Source of the DNA: Comamonadaceae bacterium
Lineage (GTDB): Bacteria > Pseudomonadota > Gammaproteobacteria > Burkholderiales > Burkholderiaceae_C
Reading direction: 5' to 3'
Assembly: GCA_947476285.1 (NCBI GenBank)
Contig: CANJPU010000002.1
Span: 62,001-126,000, forward strand
DNA: 64,000 nt
How positions within the stretch are numbered: the first letter of the stretch is position 1; each line of letters starts with the position of its first letter. Both the position numbers and the translations under genes were made by a program. The notes below the pieces were generated by a model. The model was not told where the DNA came from, searched no databases, and saw nothing but the letters and a program-made list of their open reading frames with translations. Positions 45,384 to 54,430 of this stretch are shown piece by piece.

Positions 45384-46370
45384 ATGCGGATCATTCGAAT
45401 CAGTTCATATTTCCTAAAATTGGTCGCGGCGATCGGCATTGCCACCGCGTACGCGCTGCCGGCATCTGCACAGGGTTTCCCGAGCAAGCCGATCACCGTC
45501 ATTTTCCCCTTCACCGCCGGCTCGCCGGTGGATACCGTGTTCCGCGATATTGCTCAGCATGCGTCCAAGACCTTGGGCCAACCCGTCCTGCTCGAAGCGC
45601 GCCCCGGCGCCAACAACCGGCTCGGGCTTGCGGCGGTAAAAACCGCCAAGCCCGATGGTTACCTGCTCGCAATGGCCTTCGATGCCGTTCTCGTTTCGCA
45701 GCCCATCATCGACTCTAATTTTCACTTGGAACCGGTCCGTGACTATGCGCCGGTGCAGCTCACACTTGAATTTCCGATGGTCATGATCGGAGGCACGTCG
45801 CCCCCGATAAAGGACGTCAAGGAATTCGTTGCCTATGCCAAGGCGAATCCTGGCAAAGTGAACTTCGCCGCCGTAGGCGGTGGTACTGGCCATTTCATTG
45901 CCGAGCGCATGCGTCAAGCCATGGGCATCGATGTCACCATGGTCCCGTACAAGGGCTCCCCGCCGGCCATCACTGATCTCATAGGCAACCGGGTCAACGT
46001 GCTGTTGACCGGCGCCAATGCGAGGCCTTTCATCAACTCCGGCAAGGTCGTCGGCATTGCAACCACCGGCAGCCAGCGCTGGAGCGCTTTTCCAGATCTG
46101 CCGACACTGACCGAAAGCGGCATTGCGGTCGCGAGTTCCACCTGGTACGGGCTGGTCGCGCCGCCCGGAACCCCGCCGGATGTGATCGCGAAACTCAATA
46201 GCGCTTTCAACGCCGCAATGCAAGTGCCCGAGATCCGCAAGAACCTCGAGGAGAAATTCGGCATGCTCCCGCGAGGCAACCTGACGCCCGATGAGTTCAC
46301 TTCCTTCATTCGCGCCGAATCGAGGACCTGGGCACCCATCCTTAAGGCCTCCGGCATCAAGATTGAATAA
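45384..46370 (+). CDS. Bug/TctC family periplasmic substrate-binding protein
   Basis: A 328-residue receptor with AGGAG eight bases before ATG 45384. The signal peptide (KLVAAIGIATAYALPASA) is followed by QGFPSKPITVIFPF. The N-lobe turn is FTAGSPVDTVFRDIAQ, and it ends FIRAESRTWAPILKASGIKIE. Its C-terminal region is close in style to the decayed receptor at 44340, which may be an older relative. It is followed 54 bases later by a CoA transferase gene, suggesting uptake and activation of one acid. Confidence 0.92.
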   Translation: MRIIRISSYFLKLVAAIGIATAYALPASAQGFPSKPITVIFPFTAGSPVDTVFRDIAQHASKTLGQPVLLEARPGANNRLGLAAVKTAKPDGYLLAMAFDAVLVSQPIIDSNFHLEPVRDYAPVQLTLEFPMVMIGGTSPPIKDVKEFVAYAKANPGKVNFAAVGGGTGHFIAERMRQAMGIDVTMVPYKGSPPAITDLIGNRVNVLLTGANARPFINSGKVVGIATTGSQRWSAFPDLPTLTESGIAVASSTWYGLVAPPGTPPDVIAKLNSAFNAAMQVPEIRKNLEEKFGMLPRGNLTPDEFTSFIRAESRTWAPILKASGIKIE

Positions 46371-46424
46371 GACGCTGCGCGCGCCATGCGCAACGGCGCT
46401 GGTGTGCTGCTCGCCGATCGAGGG

Positions 46425-47621
46425 ATGAATATGTTCTCGGAATTGCTGCGCGGTGTGCGCGTTATAGACCTGACCCAGAATGTTGCCGGGCCGTTCTGCA
46501 CGCAGATCCTGGGCGACTTCGGCGCCGATGTGATCAAGATCGAGCGGCCGGGGGTCGGAGACGACACGCGCGGCTGGACACCGCGCGTCGCAGGCGAGTC
46601 GGCTGCCTTCCTCGCATACAACCGCAACAAGCGCAGTGCCTGTGTGGACTTTGCCAGCGCCGATGGCGCTCGCCTCGTGGCCGAACTGGCGAAGGGCGCC
46701 GACGTGTTCATCCATTCCCTGAAGCCGGGCAGCGCAGAGCAGCGAGGTCTGGGTTTCGACGCGCTGCGGCTGGCCAATCCGCGGCTCGTCTATTGCGCCA
46801 TCAGCGCCTTTGGCGAAACCGGTCCGCTGGCGCAGCTTCCGGGGTACGACCCGCTGATGCAGGCATTCACCGGCATCATGAGCGTGATGGGCAACGAGGG
46901 CGACGATCCAGTGCGCGTGAGCCTGCCGATTATCGACATGGGCACCGGCATGTGGTCCGCGCTCGGCATCTTCGCCGCCCTGATGTCCAGGGAAAAGACC
47001 GGGGAGGGCGCGCTGGTCAATGCGAGTCTGCTGGAGTCGGGCATGTCCTGGATGACGATCGTCGTGGCAGGCTACCTCGCCTGCGGCAAGTTGCCGCTCA
47101 AGATGGGCTCTGCCATGGCGATGACGGCACCTTATGAGCTGTTCCACGCCAGCGACGGGCTCGTTTTCATTGCAGCGGGCAACGACCGGCTGTACCGCAA
47201 GGTGTGCGAGGCGCTCGCAGCGCCTGAGCTGGCGGACGATCCGCGCTTTCTCACGAACGCGCACCGGGTCGAGAACCGCCCGGCACTGCGCGAGGCGATC
47301 GAGTCGCGGACGCGCGCAAGAACCTCCGCCGACTTGGTGGCGGCGATGCGCAAGGCTGGCACACCGTGCAGCGAGATGAACGACATCGGGCAGGCCGTGC
47401 GTAGCGAGCAGGTCAGCGCGATGGGCATGGTCGCCCCGCTTCCGACGGCTCTGATTCCAGGGCTGAAGGTGGTGCCGCTGCCGTTGCGAATGGATGGCCA
47501 GCGGGTCGGTCAGTTGACGCCTCCGCCGTTGCTGGGCGCGGACACGGAAGCGGTACTCGGTGAAATCGGTTGCAGCAACGAGCACCTCGCGGATCTGCGG
47601 CGGCGCGGCATCGTCGGCTGA
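46425..47621 (+). CDS. CaiB/BaiF (family III) CoA transferase
   Basis: A 398-residue protein from ATG 46425 (GAGGG just upstream). VIDLTQNVAGPFCTQILGDFGADVIKIERP is classic (first 40 residues), NRNKRSACVDF follows, and D171 in SLPIIDMGTGMW is the catalytic Asp position. It transfers CoA between carboxylic acids. It differs strongly from the CoA transferase at 15727. The context (Bug receptor before, crotonase after) fits activation of the imported acid. Confidence 0.93.
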   Translation: MNMFSELLRGVRVIDLTQNVAGPFCTQILGDFGADVIKIERPGVGDDTRGWTPRVAGESAAFLAYNRNKRSACVDFASADGARLVAELAKGADVFIHSLKPGSAEQRGLGFDALRLANPRLVYCAISAFGETGPLAQLPGYDPLMQAFTGIMSVMGNEGDDPVRVSLPIIDMGTGMWSALGIFAALMSREKTGEGALVNASLLESGMSWMTIVVAGYLACGKLPLKMGSAMAMTAPYELFHASDGLVFIAAGNDRLYRKVCEALAAPELADDPRFLTNAHRVENRPALREAIESRTRARTSADLVAAMRKAGTPCSEMNDIGQAVRSEQVSAMGMVAPLPTALIPGLKVVPLPLRMDGQRVGQLTPPPLLGADTEAVLGEIGCSNEHLADLRRRGIVG

Positions 47622-47650
47622 TCCGGAAACATCTTCTCAGACAGGCCAAC

Positions 47651-47842
47651 ATGACCCTTACGTCCTCCAACCAATGGGACGCGCTGCGCCATATTCGCGC
47701 GCGCGAATTCGGCTGGTACAACGGGTTCGGCGAGCACGATACGGGCAAGGATGGCAACAAGCTGGGCATCGACAAGTACGCGCAGCGCGGTTTCGTCTGG
47801 TGTCGGCTCCCCAGCCAATGCGATTGCGATGGTGTGAAGTAA
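47651..47842 (+). CDS. Small unrecognised ORF, possibly a truncated gene
   Basis: A 63-codon frame, MTLTSSNQWDALRHIRAREF..., then GKDGNKLGIDKYAQRGFVWCR, ending CDCDGVK. The composition is protein-like up to about residue 52, after which it turns abruptly, as if the remainder of a longer gene had been lost. It sits 29 bases after the CoA transferase and nine before the crotonase gene, so it is probably cotranscribed. It could be the N-terminus of a larger cyclase- or dehydrogenase-type protein; I cannot name the family. Confidence 0.4.
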   Translation: MTLTSSNQWDALRHIRAREFGWYNGFGEHDTGKDGNKLGIDKYAQRGFVWCRLPSQCDCDGVK

Positions 47843-47851
47843 CAAGGTGAA

Positions 47852-48664
47852 ATGATGAGCGAGCAAAAGCCACTGGCAGCCGATTCGGCGGATCCGCCTG
47901 TCCTGGAGACGCACGACAAGGGCGTGGCGACCGTGCGGCTGAACCGGCCGCAAGCCCTGAATGTGATGAGCCCGGACGTGCGGGCTTATTTCGAGCAACG
48001 CATTCCCGAGCTCGTCGCCGATCCGAAGGTCCGCTGCATCCTCATCACTGGCTCCGGCAAGGCCTTCTGCGCTGGCGGGGACATCCGGACTATGGGGCTG
48101 AGCGACCCCGCCTCCGTCAAGGCGCGGATGGAGAGCTTTCATGCCTGGGCCCGCCATTTGCTTGAAGGCGCAACACCTGTGGTGACGGCAGTCAACGGTA
48201 CCGCCGCGGGATCGGGCTTCGCGCTCGCACTGATGGGCGACATCATGGTCGCTTCGAGCGGCGCCACATTTCGCGCGGGCTTCACCAGGATCGGAGTCTG
48301 TCCGGATCTGGGAATTGGCTTCCTTCTTCCGCGCGCTGTCGGCGCACAACGCGCGCGAGACCTGTTGTTGACCAACCGTGTGGTCGATAGCAAGGAAGCG
48401 AAGGAGATAGGCATTGCTAGCCGCGTGGTGTCCGATGACCAGTTGATGCAGGAAGCCATGTCGGTGGCAAGAACGCTGGCTGACGGGCCGCCATTGGCGA
48501 TAGGGCTCACCCGCATGCTGGTGCGTCGGTCGTTCGAGACATCGTGGTCGAGCTTCGTGGAGGTGGAGGCGGTGGCGCAGGCCGCTGCCTTCAGCAGCGT
48601 GGAAAAGGCTGAGGGCATTGGAGCTTTTCTGGAGAAACGAAAGCCGAATTTCGGGAACAACTAG
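47852..48664 (+). CDS. Crotonase-family protein lacking both hydratase glutamates
   Basis: A 270-residue enoyl-CoA hydratase/isomerase fold. The oxyanion hole is present (AFCAGGDIRTMG and GTAAGSGFALALMGD). Aligned by eye with rat mitochondrial hydratase, catalytic E144 is Ala (GSGFALA) and E164 is Phe (ATFRAGF). It is therefore unlikely to hydrate enoyl-CoA by the usual mechanism and may act as an isomerase, lyase or thioesterase, with Asp in VCPDLG as a possible catalytic residue. It closes the Bug-CoA transferase group. Confidence 0.9.
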   Translation: MMSEQKPLAADSADPPVLETHDKGVATVRLNRPQALNVMSPDVRAYFEQRIPELVADPKVRCILITGSGKAFCAGGDIRTMGLSDPASVKARMESFHAWARHLLEGATPVVTAVNGTAAGSGFALALMGDIMVASSGATFRAGFTRIGVCPDLGIGFLLPRAVGAQRARDLLLTNRVVDSKEAKEIGIASRVVSDDQLMQEAMSVARTLADGPPLAIGLTRMLVRRSFETSWSSFVEVEAVAQAAAFSSVEKAEGIGAFLEKRKPNFGNN

Positions 48665-48742
48665 GAGTCCAGAACCATGGTTGGGCCGGAACGTCGAGTC
48701 TGGAGGATTCCTCAAGAACGGACAAACAGCCTTAACAAGACC

Positions 48743-48797
48743 CCAGTGGCATCGACCAGTGGCATCGATTGACACCGGCCATGCGCAAACGTAAAGT
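48743..48797 (+). promoter_or_regulatory. Sigma-70-like promoter preceded by a 13-base tandem repeat
   Basis: TTGACA (48769-48774), 17 bases, TAAAGT (48792-48797) is a good promoter for the M24 peptidase gene at 48888. Immediately upstream CCAGTGGCATCGA is repeated twice in tandem (48743-48768), a possible binding site for an activator. Nothing else is seen in the 48665-48887 gap. Confidence 0.5.
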
Positions 48798-48887
48798 GTT
48801 CGCAGTCGCACGCACCTTCCGGGAAAGCGGGCGATGCCACTACAAACCGCTGTTTGCCCAGCATTGCTTCTTCCCGGAGTTTTCCTC

Positions 48888-50195
48888 ATGTCCTTCGTGA
48901 CAGCCACCGATTTGAGTCCCGCTCGCAAACCAGCACCTGCGCTGGTCAACATCGACAGAGCCCGCCAGGTGATGGCCCGGCACAGTCTGGATGCGGTGGT
49001 GGGCTCTGGCTACAAGAACCTTTACTACCTGTCGGGGCACATGCCCGATTCGGTGCTTGGTTATTTTCATGACATCCTGGGCGCGGCGGTGCTACCCGCA
49101 CGGGAAGACGTGACGCCCGCGCTGTGTGTGTCCGACTACGACCTTGCCTACCTTGTCACACGGCCCACCTGGATACCCGAGCTTCGCATGTTCAGCGCCA
49201 AGGCACGCTCCAGCGCATCGTATCTGCTGCGCATGATTTCAGAAGGCGTGGGCATCGACACTTCGCTGCGCGAGCCGCTTCGTGATGCTTATCTGAAGAC
49301 GCGCGAGCTTTCCACTGAAGACCTTGTGAGTGCGCTGTGCGGCTACTTTGAGGCCAACATGGGCGCGCGCGGCACGTGGCGCGTCGGCTTTGATGATTTG
49401 CGCCTGGGCGGGCAAGTGGCTGCCCGCCTGAACGGCCGCATTGAAGTGGTGGATGCGCTCGATATCTTTCGCGACATTCGCATGGTCAAGACCGCGCCCG
49501 AGATCGAGTTGCTGCGCACTGGCGCGCGCATCAATGACCAGGGGCTGATCGACGCGTCCAAGGCGGTGGGGCAGGGCGAGCCGGTGATGGCCATGGTCGA
49601 TGCATACCGTTCGAGCGTGGTGCGTCAGGGTGCCAGATTTCTTGGCGAGCGCGGCATGATGTTCGGCGCTGGCCCCGATGGCGGCTTCGTGCTGGACAAC
49701 GACTGGGCCGAAGCGCGCAGGCTTGGCGCGGGCGATGTGGTGGTCTACGACGCGATTGGCACATACAAGCTCTATCACATGGACATCGCACGCACCGGCG
49801 TGATCGGCGAGCCCAGCCGCCGGCTGGTGGAACTGCACACCATCGTGCGTGACGCCTTGGCAGCAGCCGAAGCCATGCTCAGGCCCGGCGTGCAGACCAT
49901 GGATGCCCGCGCCGTGGCCGAGAAGCTCATCGCAGGCCATGGACTGGAGCCGATGCTGACCACAATGGTCTTTCACGGCATTGGGCTTGACGTACTCGAA
50001 TACGGCGAGCAGGCGCACAAGACACGCGGCTGGACGGTGGAGGCCAACATGGCCATGAATTTCGAAGTCTTCTATCGCGACCCCGAGGTTGGCGGCGTTC
50101 ACCTGGAAGACACTGTGATGGTCACGCCCACCGGGCTTGAGCATCTTTCCAAGCTGCCGCGCGAACTCATCGTCACGCCGGTCAAACCATCTTAG
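48888..50195 (+). CDS. M24 family peptidase-like protein (Xaa-Pro aminopeptidase/creatinase fold)
   Basis: A 435-residue pita-bread-fold protein from ATG 48888. An N-terminal creatinase-like domain (about 1-170) contains SGYKNLYYLSGHMPDS. All five metal ligands of M24 enzymes are visible: the two Asp in VVYDAIGTYKLYHMDIAR, His in VFHGIGLD, Glu in MNFEVFY and Glu in VHLEDTV. It could cleave a Xaa-Pro or N-acyl bond, or act like creatinase or a related C-N hydrolase. It shares an operon with a Bug receptor 12 bases downstream, so a small imported molecule is a likely substrate. Confidence 0.9.
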   Translation: MSFVTATDLSPARKPAPALVNIDRARQVMARHSLDAVVGSGYKNLYYLSGHMPDSVLGYFHDILGAAVLPAREDVTPALCVSDYDLAYLVTRPTWIPELRMFSAKARSSASYLLRMISEGVGIDTSLREPLRDAYLKTRELSTEDLVSALCGYFEANMGARGTWRVGFDDLRLGGQVAARLNGRIEVVDALDIFRDIRMVKTAPEIELLRTGARINDQGLIDASKAVGQGEPVMAMVDAYRSSVVRQGARFLGERGMMFGAGPDGGFVLDNDWAEARRLGAGDVVVYDAIGTYKLYHMDIARTGVIGEPSRRLVELHTIVRDALAAAEAMLRPGVQTMDARAVAEKLIAGHGLEPMLTTMVFHGIGLDVLEYGEQAHKTRGWTVEANMAMNFEVFYRDPEVGGVHLEDTVMVTPTGLEHLSKLPRELIVTPVKPS

Positions 50196-50207
50196 AAGGG
50201 TCAGTTC

Positions 50208-51188
50208 ATGGTGCAAGCCAATCGTCGAAAGTTCATTGCCGGTGCCGCGCTGACTGCGGCTTTTCCGTATCTGGCCAACGCGCAGGCCGACTATCCCTCG
50301 CGCAGCGTGAGGATGGTGGTGCCGTTTCCACCCGGCGGCTCGACCGACATTGCCGGTCGCCTGATCGCGGAGCGCCTGAGCACCCTGTGGAAACAGAGCG
50401 TCGTGGTGGACAACCGCGCCGGTGGCGGCGGATCGGTGGGTGCGGAGCTCGTGGCGCGCGCACCTGCCGACGGCTACACCATGATCATGGGAGTGACCGG
50501 CTCTCACGCGATCAACATCTCACTGAACTCCAAGTTGAAGTACCACCCGCTGCGCGACTTCGACGCGGTCACACAGGTTGGCACCTTGCCCAATGTGCTG
50601 GTGGCCCATCCGTCCGTGCAGGCCAATACGCTGCAAGAGCTGATCGCGCTGGCCAAACGCGAGCCGGGAAAATTGAACTATGCATCGCTGGGCAATGGCA
50701 CGGCCGCGCACCTCACACTTGAGATGTTCAAGTCGCTTGCCGGCATTAACCTGGTGCACGTGCCTTATCCGGGCAGCGGCCCGGCCATCAATGCCATGCT
50801 GGCTGGCGATGTGCACCTGATGATCGACGGCCTGCCTTCATCGCTGCCGCACATCACAGCGGGCAAGATGCGCGCATTGGCAGTGACCAGCGTGGCGCGG
50901 TCCAGCGCGCTGCCCAACACACCGACCATGGCCGAGAGCGGTTTCCCCGGCTTCTCCGCCGACGCCTGGAATGGCCTTTTCGTACCCAAGGGAACACCGC
51001 AGCCCATCATCGAGAAAATCCACACGGAAGTGGCCGCCATTCTCAAGGTGCCGGCCGTGCAAGAGCGCTTCGCGGCCCTGGGGCTCAACCCCATTGGCAG
51101 CACACCTGCCGAGTACACCGCCTATGTGCAGGCCGAGATCGACAAGTGGGGCCGATTTGTTCGGGTGAGTGGTGCCAAAGTCGATTGA
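50208..51188 (+). CDS. Bug/TctC family periplasmic substrate-binding protein
   Basis: A 326-residue receptor beginning MVQANRRKFIAGAALTAAFPYLANA, a twin-arginine-like (RRKF) signal peptide, unlike the other Bug proteins here. Then QADYPSRSVRMVVPFPPGGSTDIAGRL, a textbook Bug N-lobe, and IDKWGRFVRVSGAKVD at the end. It follows the M24 gene by 12 bases in one operon. Tat export would mean that it folds in the cytoplasm first, but the signal is short and this is only a possibility. Confidence 0.92.
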   Translation: MVQANRRKFIAGAALTAAFPYLANAQADYPSRSVRMVVPFPPGGSTDIAGRLIAERLSTLWKQSVVVDNRAGGGGSVGAELVARAPADGYTMIMGVTGSHAINISLNSKLKYHPLRDFDAVTQVGTLPNVLVAHPSVQANTLQELIALAKREPGKLNYASLGNGTAAHLTLEMFKSLAGINLVHVPYPGSGPAINAMLAGDVHLMIDGLPSSLPHITAGKMRALAVTSVARSSALPNTPTMAESGFPGFSADAWNGLFVPKGTPQPIIEKIHTEVAAILKVPAVQERFAALGLNPIGSTPAEYTAYVQAEIDKWGRFVRVSGAKVD

Positions 51189-51206
51189 GCGTCGCCTAAG
51201 CCTTGA

Positions 51207-51962
51207 TCAGATGGCGGTGTAGCCGCCGTCCACCAGAAGATCGGTGCCCGTCACGAAAGCGGCGCCGTCCCCACACAGAAAGACAGCCGCAGTGGCAACC
51301 TCATCGGGCAGGCCGATGCGCTTTGCCGGGTAGTGTGGCGCAAGTGCTTGGCCGGCTGCGGCTTCGCTGCCATAGCGGCGCACCAGGCGGCCGGTCATGA
51401 CCGCGCCGGGCGAGATGCTGACGCAGCGGATATTGTCTTGTGCATGGTCCACCGCGATTGAGCGTGTCAGCGAAAGCAGTGCGGCCTTGCTGGCGCCGTA
51501 GGCACCGCGGCCGGGCGCCGTCACGTGGCCCATCTGCGAGGCAATGTTCAGAATGACGCCGCCGCCGCAAGCGCGCATATGCGGGATCGACCATTTGCTC
51601 ATGAGGAACGCGCCTGTCGCGTTGACGGCGAGCGTCAGATTCCACTGCGCAACGGGCAGGTCAGCCAGCTTGTGCGTGGGCGTGAAGGGCGCTGCGTTGT
51701 TGACCAATACATGCAGGCCGCCCAGTTTCTCGGCCACGGTGTCAACGCAGGTTTTCGTCGCGTGCGCGTCCGAGACATCGCAGGCCAGGCACAGCAGGCT
51801 CGAAGGGTCCGCCTCGGGCAGATCGCGGGCACAGCGCAGGCGCAAGGCGTCGATGTCCACATCCAGCAGTGCGAGCTTTGCGCCCGCTTGTAGAAACCGG
51901 CGGGCAATTGCCATGCCGATGTCGCCTGCGGCGCCGGTGATGATCGCGACTTTGTCTTTCAT
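51207..51962 (-). CDS. Short-chain dehydrogenase/reductase
   Basis: A 251-residue classical SDR. The cofactor motif TGAAGDIG is near residue 10, NNAA follows in the fourth strand, the catalytic pair is in YGASKAA, and the C-terminal GTDLLVDGGYTAI is typical. Asp after the second strand (LLDVDIDALR) indicates NAD preference. It oxidises a secondary alcohol, perhaps a beta-hydroxyacyl-CoA, given the MaoC and CitE-like genes upstream on the same strand (gap of 48 bases). Confidence 0.92.
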   Translation of the reverse strand: MKDKVAIITGAAGDIGMAIARRFLQAGAKLALLDVDIDALRLRCARDLPEADPSSLLCLACDVSDAHATKTCVDTVAEKLGGLHVLVNNAAPFTPTHKLADLPVAQWNLTLAVNATGAFLMSKWSIPHMRACGGGVILNIASQMGHVTAPGRGAYGASKAALLSLTRSIAVDHAQDNIRCVSISPGAVMTGRLVRRYGSEAAAGQALAPHYPAKRIGLPDEVATAAVFLCGDGAAFVTGTDLLVDGGYTAI

Positions 51963-52010
51963 GCCGTCAGTTCGGGCGCGCTGCTACCAAGTGCCCACCC
52001 GCCTGCGCCA

Positions 52011-52481
52011 TCACGCACCCGCTGGCAATTTGAGCATGAGCCCGGTGCGCACGATGCGGCAGACCATCTCATTGCGCTGGTTGTAGCCGCGATGCTCGAA
52101 CTTGACGATGCCGGTGTCCGGGCGCGACTTGGATTCGCGCTTGGAGATCACTTCTGTTTCGGACCTGAGCGTGTCGCCCAACAGCACTGGCTTGGTGAAC
52201 TCAATCGCCTCGTAGCCCAGATTGCCCATGGTGGTGCCCAGGGTCATGTCGTGCACAGCGACGCCGGTGATCAGGCCCAAGGTGAAATTGCTGTTGACGA
52301 TGCGCGTGCCGTAGATTGATTTCTTGGCGAACTCTTCGTCAAGGTGCAGAGGCTGGCAATTGTGGGTGAGCACCGAGAACATCAGATTGTCGGTCTCGGT
52401 CACCGTGCGGGTGATGCCATGCCGATAGATTTGCCCTGGGATGAGTTCCTCAAAATACTTTCCTGCTGCGCGTTCTGTCAT
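52011..52481 (-). CDS. MaoC-like hydratase, mesaconyl-CoA hydratase-like
   Basis: A 156-residue single hotdog protein. The hydratase motif appears as THNCQPLHLDEEFA: the His is present, but the Asp of the usual G-D-x-N-P is replaced around HNC. FEELIPGQIYRHGITRTVTETD at the N-terminus and YGTRIVNSNFTLGLITG are typical of the mesaconyl-CoA/beta-methylmalyl-CoA branch. The neighbouring CitE-like lyase makes a hydratase-lyase pair (C4-C5 dicarboxyl-CoA) attractive. It lies 17 bases after that gene. Confidence 0.88.
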   Translation of the reverse strand: MTERAAGKYFEELIPGQIYRHGITRTVTETDNLMFSVLTHNCQPLHLDEEFAKKSIYGTRIVNSNFTLGLITGVAVHDMTLGTTMGNLGYEAIEFTKPVLLGDTLRSETEVISKRESKSRPDTGIVKFEHRGYNQRNEMVCRIVRTGLMLKLPAGA

Positions 52482-52498
52482 TGCTTTCTCCGTTTCAA

Positions 52499-53380
52499 TT
52501 ATTTTCGGTTCATCGCGATCATGGCTCGAGCGGTCTGTACATGCGCCAGATCGATGTGCTCGCCTTCGTACATGACAGAGGCCCGCCCTTGCGCGACACC
52601 GGCTTCGAAAGCGGTGATCATGCCCTCGAAATAGCTGATCTCTTGTGCACTGGGCGAGTAAACCTCGTTAACGATGTCGGCGTTCGACGGATGCAGAATC
52701 ATCTCACCGGTCATTCCAAGGTTGCGGTTGAAGGTGGCAAACTCGCGCAGGCCTTGCAGGTCGTGCACCGTCTGCCACAGCCCGCCCAGCGGCTGCTTGC
52801 CAGCCGCGCGGGCAGCCAGCACCACGCGCGAGCGCAAGTACAAGGTTTCCAGGCCGCCCGGTGTCAGGCGAAAGCCCACTGAGCGAGCCACATCGGCATT
52901 CTTGGCGATGGCGCCAAAGACGGCCACCACGCGTGATTCCATCGCGCATTCGTAGGCGAAGTGCAGCGAGCGGGCCGACTCCAGCGTGGGTATGAGCGAT
53001 GCGGCTTGCGCGATGCCAGCGTCGCGCTCGGCCGCATCGAGCATGAGCGCCGCGCTGCGCACATCCTCAGGCCCTTCAGGCTTTGGCAGCACCAGGCCCT
53101 CCAGGCCAGGCACGGCGCAGGCGCGCACATCGTCCACGCTGTAGCCGCCCTCATCTTTGTTGATCCGCACAAACACCCGCACGCCTGCGGCTGCGAGCCC
53201 GGCAATTTTGGACCTGACCAATTGGCGCGCCATGTCCTTCATGTGCGCGGGCACGCTGTCCTCCAGGTCGATGATGACGCAGTCGCTGGTGTAGCCGGGG
53301 ATTTTGTCGATCCAGCTCTCGCGGTTGCCTGGTACAAAGAGAAGTGTGCGCGCGGGTTTGAAGGAGGGCGTGGCTGTCAT
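52499..53380 (-). CDS. HpcH/HpaI-type aldolase, CitE-like beta-hydroxyacyl-CoA lyase
   Basis: A 293-residue TIM-barrel protein from ATG 53380. LLFVPGNRESWIDKI, VIIDLEDSVPAHMKD, VRINKDEGGY and LPKPEGPEDV are the CitE/malyl-CoA lyase landmarks, including the Glu-Asp metal ligands. It cleaves or forms citryl/malyl/beta-methylmalyl-type CoA thioesters. The upstream leader contains GGGCGA-type hexamer repeats (about 53396-53420). With the MaoC hydratase and a Bug receptor it forms a small operon that could degrade a mesaconate- or itaconate-like diacid. Confidence 0.9.
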   Translation of the reverse strand: MTATPSFKPARTLLFVPGNRESWIDKIPGYTSDCVIIDLEDSVPAHMKDMARQLVRSKIAGLAAAGVRVFVRINKDEGGYSVDDVRACAVPGLEGLVLPKPEGPEDVRSAALMLDAAERDAGIAQAASLIPTLESARSLHFAYECAMESRVVAVFGAIAKNADVARSVGFRLTPGGLETLYLRSRVVLAARAAGKQPLGGLWQTVHDLQGLREFATFNRNLGMTGEMILHPSNADIVNEVYSPSAQEISYFEGMITAFEAGVAQGRASVMYEGEHIDLAHVQTARAMIAMNRK

Positions 53381-53424
53381 GGGGTGGGACTGGGCAGGAG
53401 AGGGCGAGGGCGAGGGCGAGAGCC

Positions 53425-54369
53425 TCACTCGACTTTGATGTTCAACTCTTTCATCATCGAGCGAAAAGTGTCGATCTCGCGGCGCACGGTCTCGCCCAGT
53501 TCTTCTGGCGTGCTGGGCATGGGAACGAAGTCGTAGTATTTCTTGATCGACTCTTCCTTCATGCCCCGGTGCACAGCGGCGTTGAGTTTGGCGATCACGT
53601 CCTTGGGCGTGCCAGCGGGAACGAAGAAGCTGAACCACAAGGTCTGGTCGTATCCGGGAAAGCCGCTCTCGGCAAACGTCGGGATGTGGGCAGCACCCGG
53701 CAGGCGTTGCTTGCCCGTGTATGCCAGCGCGATCAGATTGCCCGCCTGAATATGTTGCTGCGCACCCTGGTATGGGTAGAAGAACATCGAGATGCGACTG
53801 GCCAGCAAATCGGTGAGCGTGACGGTCGAGTTCTTGTACGGAATGTGCGTGATGTCAAGGCCTGCGCGCTTCTTGAACAACTCGCCCGCCACGTTGCCGC
53901 TGGATGCGTTGCCCGATGAGCCGTAAGTCAGCTTGCCCGGGTTGGCCTTTGCCATTGCGATCAGTTCGTCCAGCGTCTTGACCCCCAGTGACTTGTTGAC
54001 CAGCAGGAACAAACCGGTATTGACGCCATAGCTCACAGGCGCGAACTCTTTGACCGGGTCGTAGGGGAGCTTATAGAAGAAAGGGTTTTGCACGAACACG
54101 GCGGTGGAGCCGTAGAGCATCGTGTAGCCGTCGGGCGCAGCCTTCACGACGCGTCCAGCTCCCACCGAGCCGGCGGCTCCTGCGGCGTTCTCGACGATCA
54201 CCGGAACCTTGAGGTACTCGGACATGCCCGGCGCAATGCCGCGGGCCACCGCATCAACGACACCGGGGTCATATGGCACGATCAGTTTGATCGGCTTGTC
54301 GGGGAACTGGGCGTAAGCGCTGGTGGCAACCAGCAAGAGCGCACAGAGCAGATGGTTCGGTGACTTCAT
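53425..54369 (-). CDS. Bug/TctC family periplasmic substrate-binding protein
   Basis: A 314-residue receptor from ATG 54369, preceded by GGAGACC. The signal peptide (LLCALLLVATSAYA) precedes QFPDKPIKLIVPYDPG. The N-lobe turn reads DPGVVDAVARGIA, departing from the common GGxxD form, so the ligand site may differ. KLPYDPVKEFAPVSYG and the C-terminal MKELNIKVE are standard. It is the first gene of the operon running to 51207 and faces the alpha/beta hydrolase gene across a palindromic operator. Confidence 0.92.
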   Translation of the reverse strand: MKSPNHLLCALLLVATSAYAQFPDKPIKLIVPYDPGVVDAVARGIAPGMSEYLKVPVIVENAAGAAGSVGAGRVVKAAPDGYTMLYGSTAVFVQNPFFYKLPYDPVKEFAPVSYGVNTGLFLLVNKSLGVKTLDELIAMAKANPGKLTYGSSGNASSGNVAGELFKKRAGLDITHIPYKNSTVTLTDLLASRISMFFYPYQGAQQHIQAGNLIALAYTGKQRLPGAAHIPTFAESGFPGYDQTLWFSFFVPAGTPKDVIAKLNAAVHRGMKEESIKKYYDFVPMPSTPEELGETVRREIDTFRSMMKELNIKVE

Positions 54370-54430
54370 GATGGTCTCCACAAAGGTGTCATGTTCGCCC
54401 AGCGCGATCGATTTCATCATCCATCCTGGT

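Noticed and set aside
45414..47585. A 723-codon minus-strand frame opposite the Bug receptor and CoA transferase
   Set aside because: It is a shadow of two recognised plus-strand genes, with composition rich in His, Arg and Gly and no signal or domain.
53394..53424. GGGCGA hexamer repeats as a phase-variation switch of the CitE-like gene
   Set aside because: Only about three to four units lie in the leader, not in the coding frame or promoter spacer, so switching is not supported.
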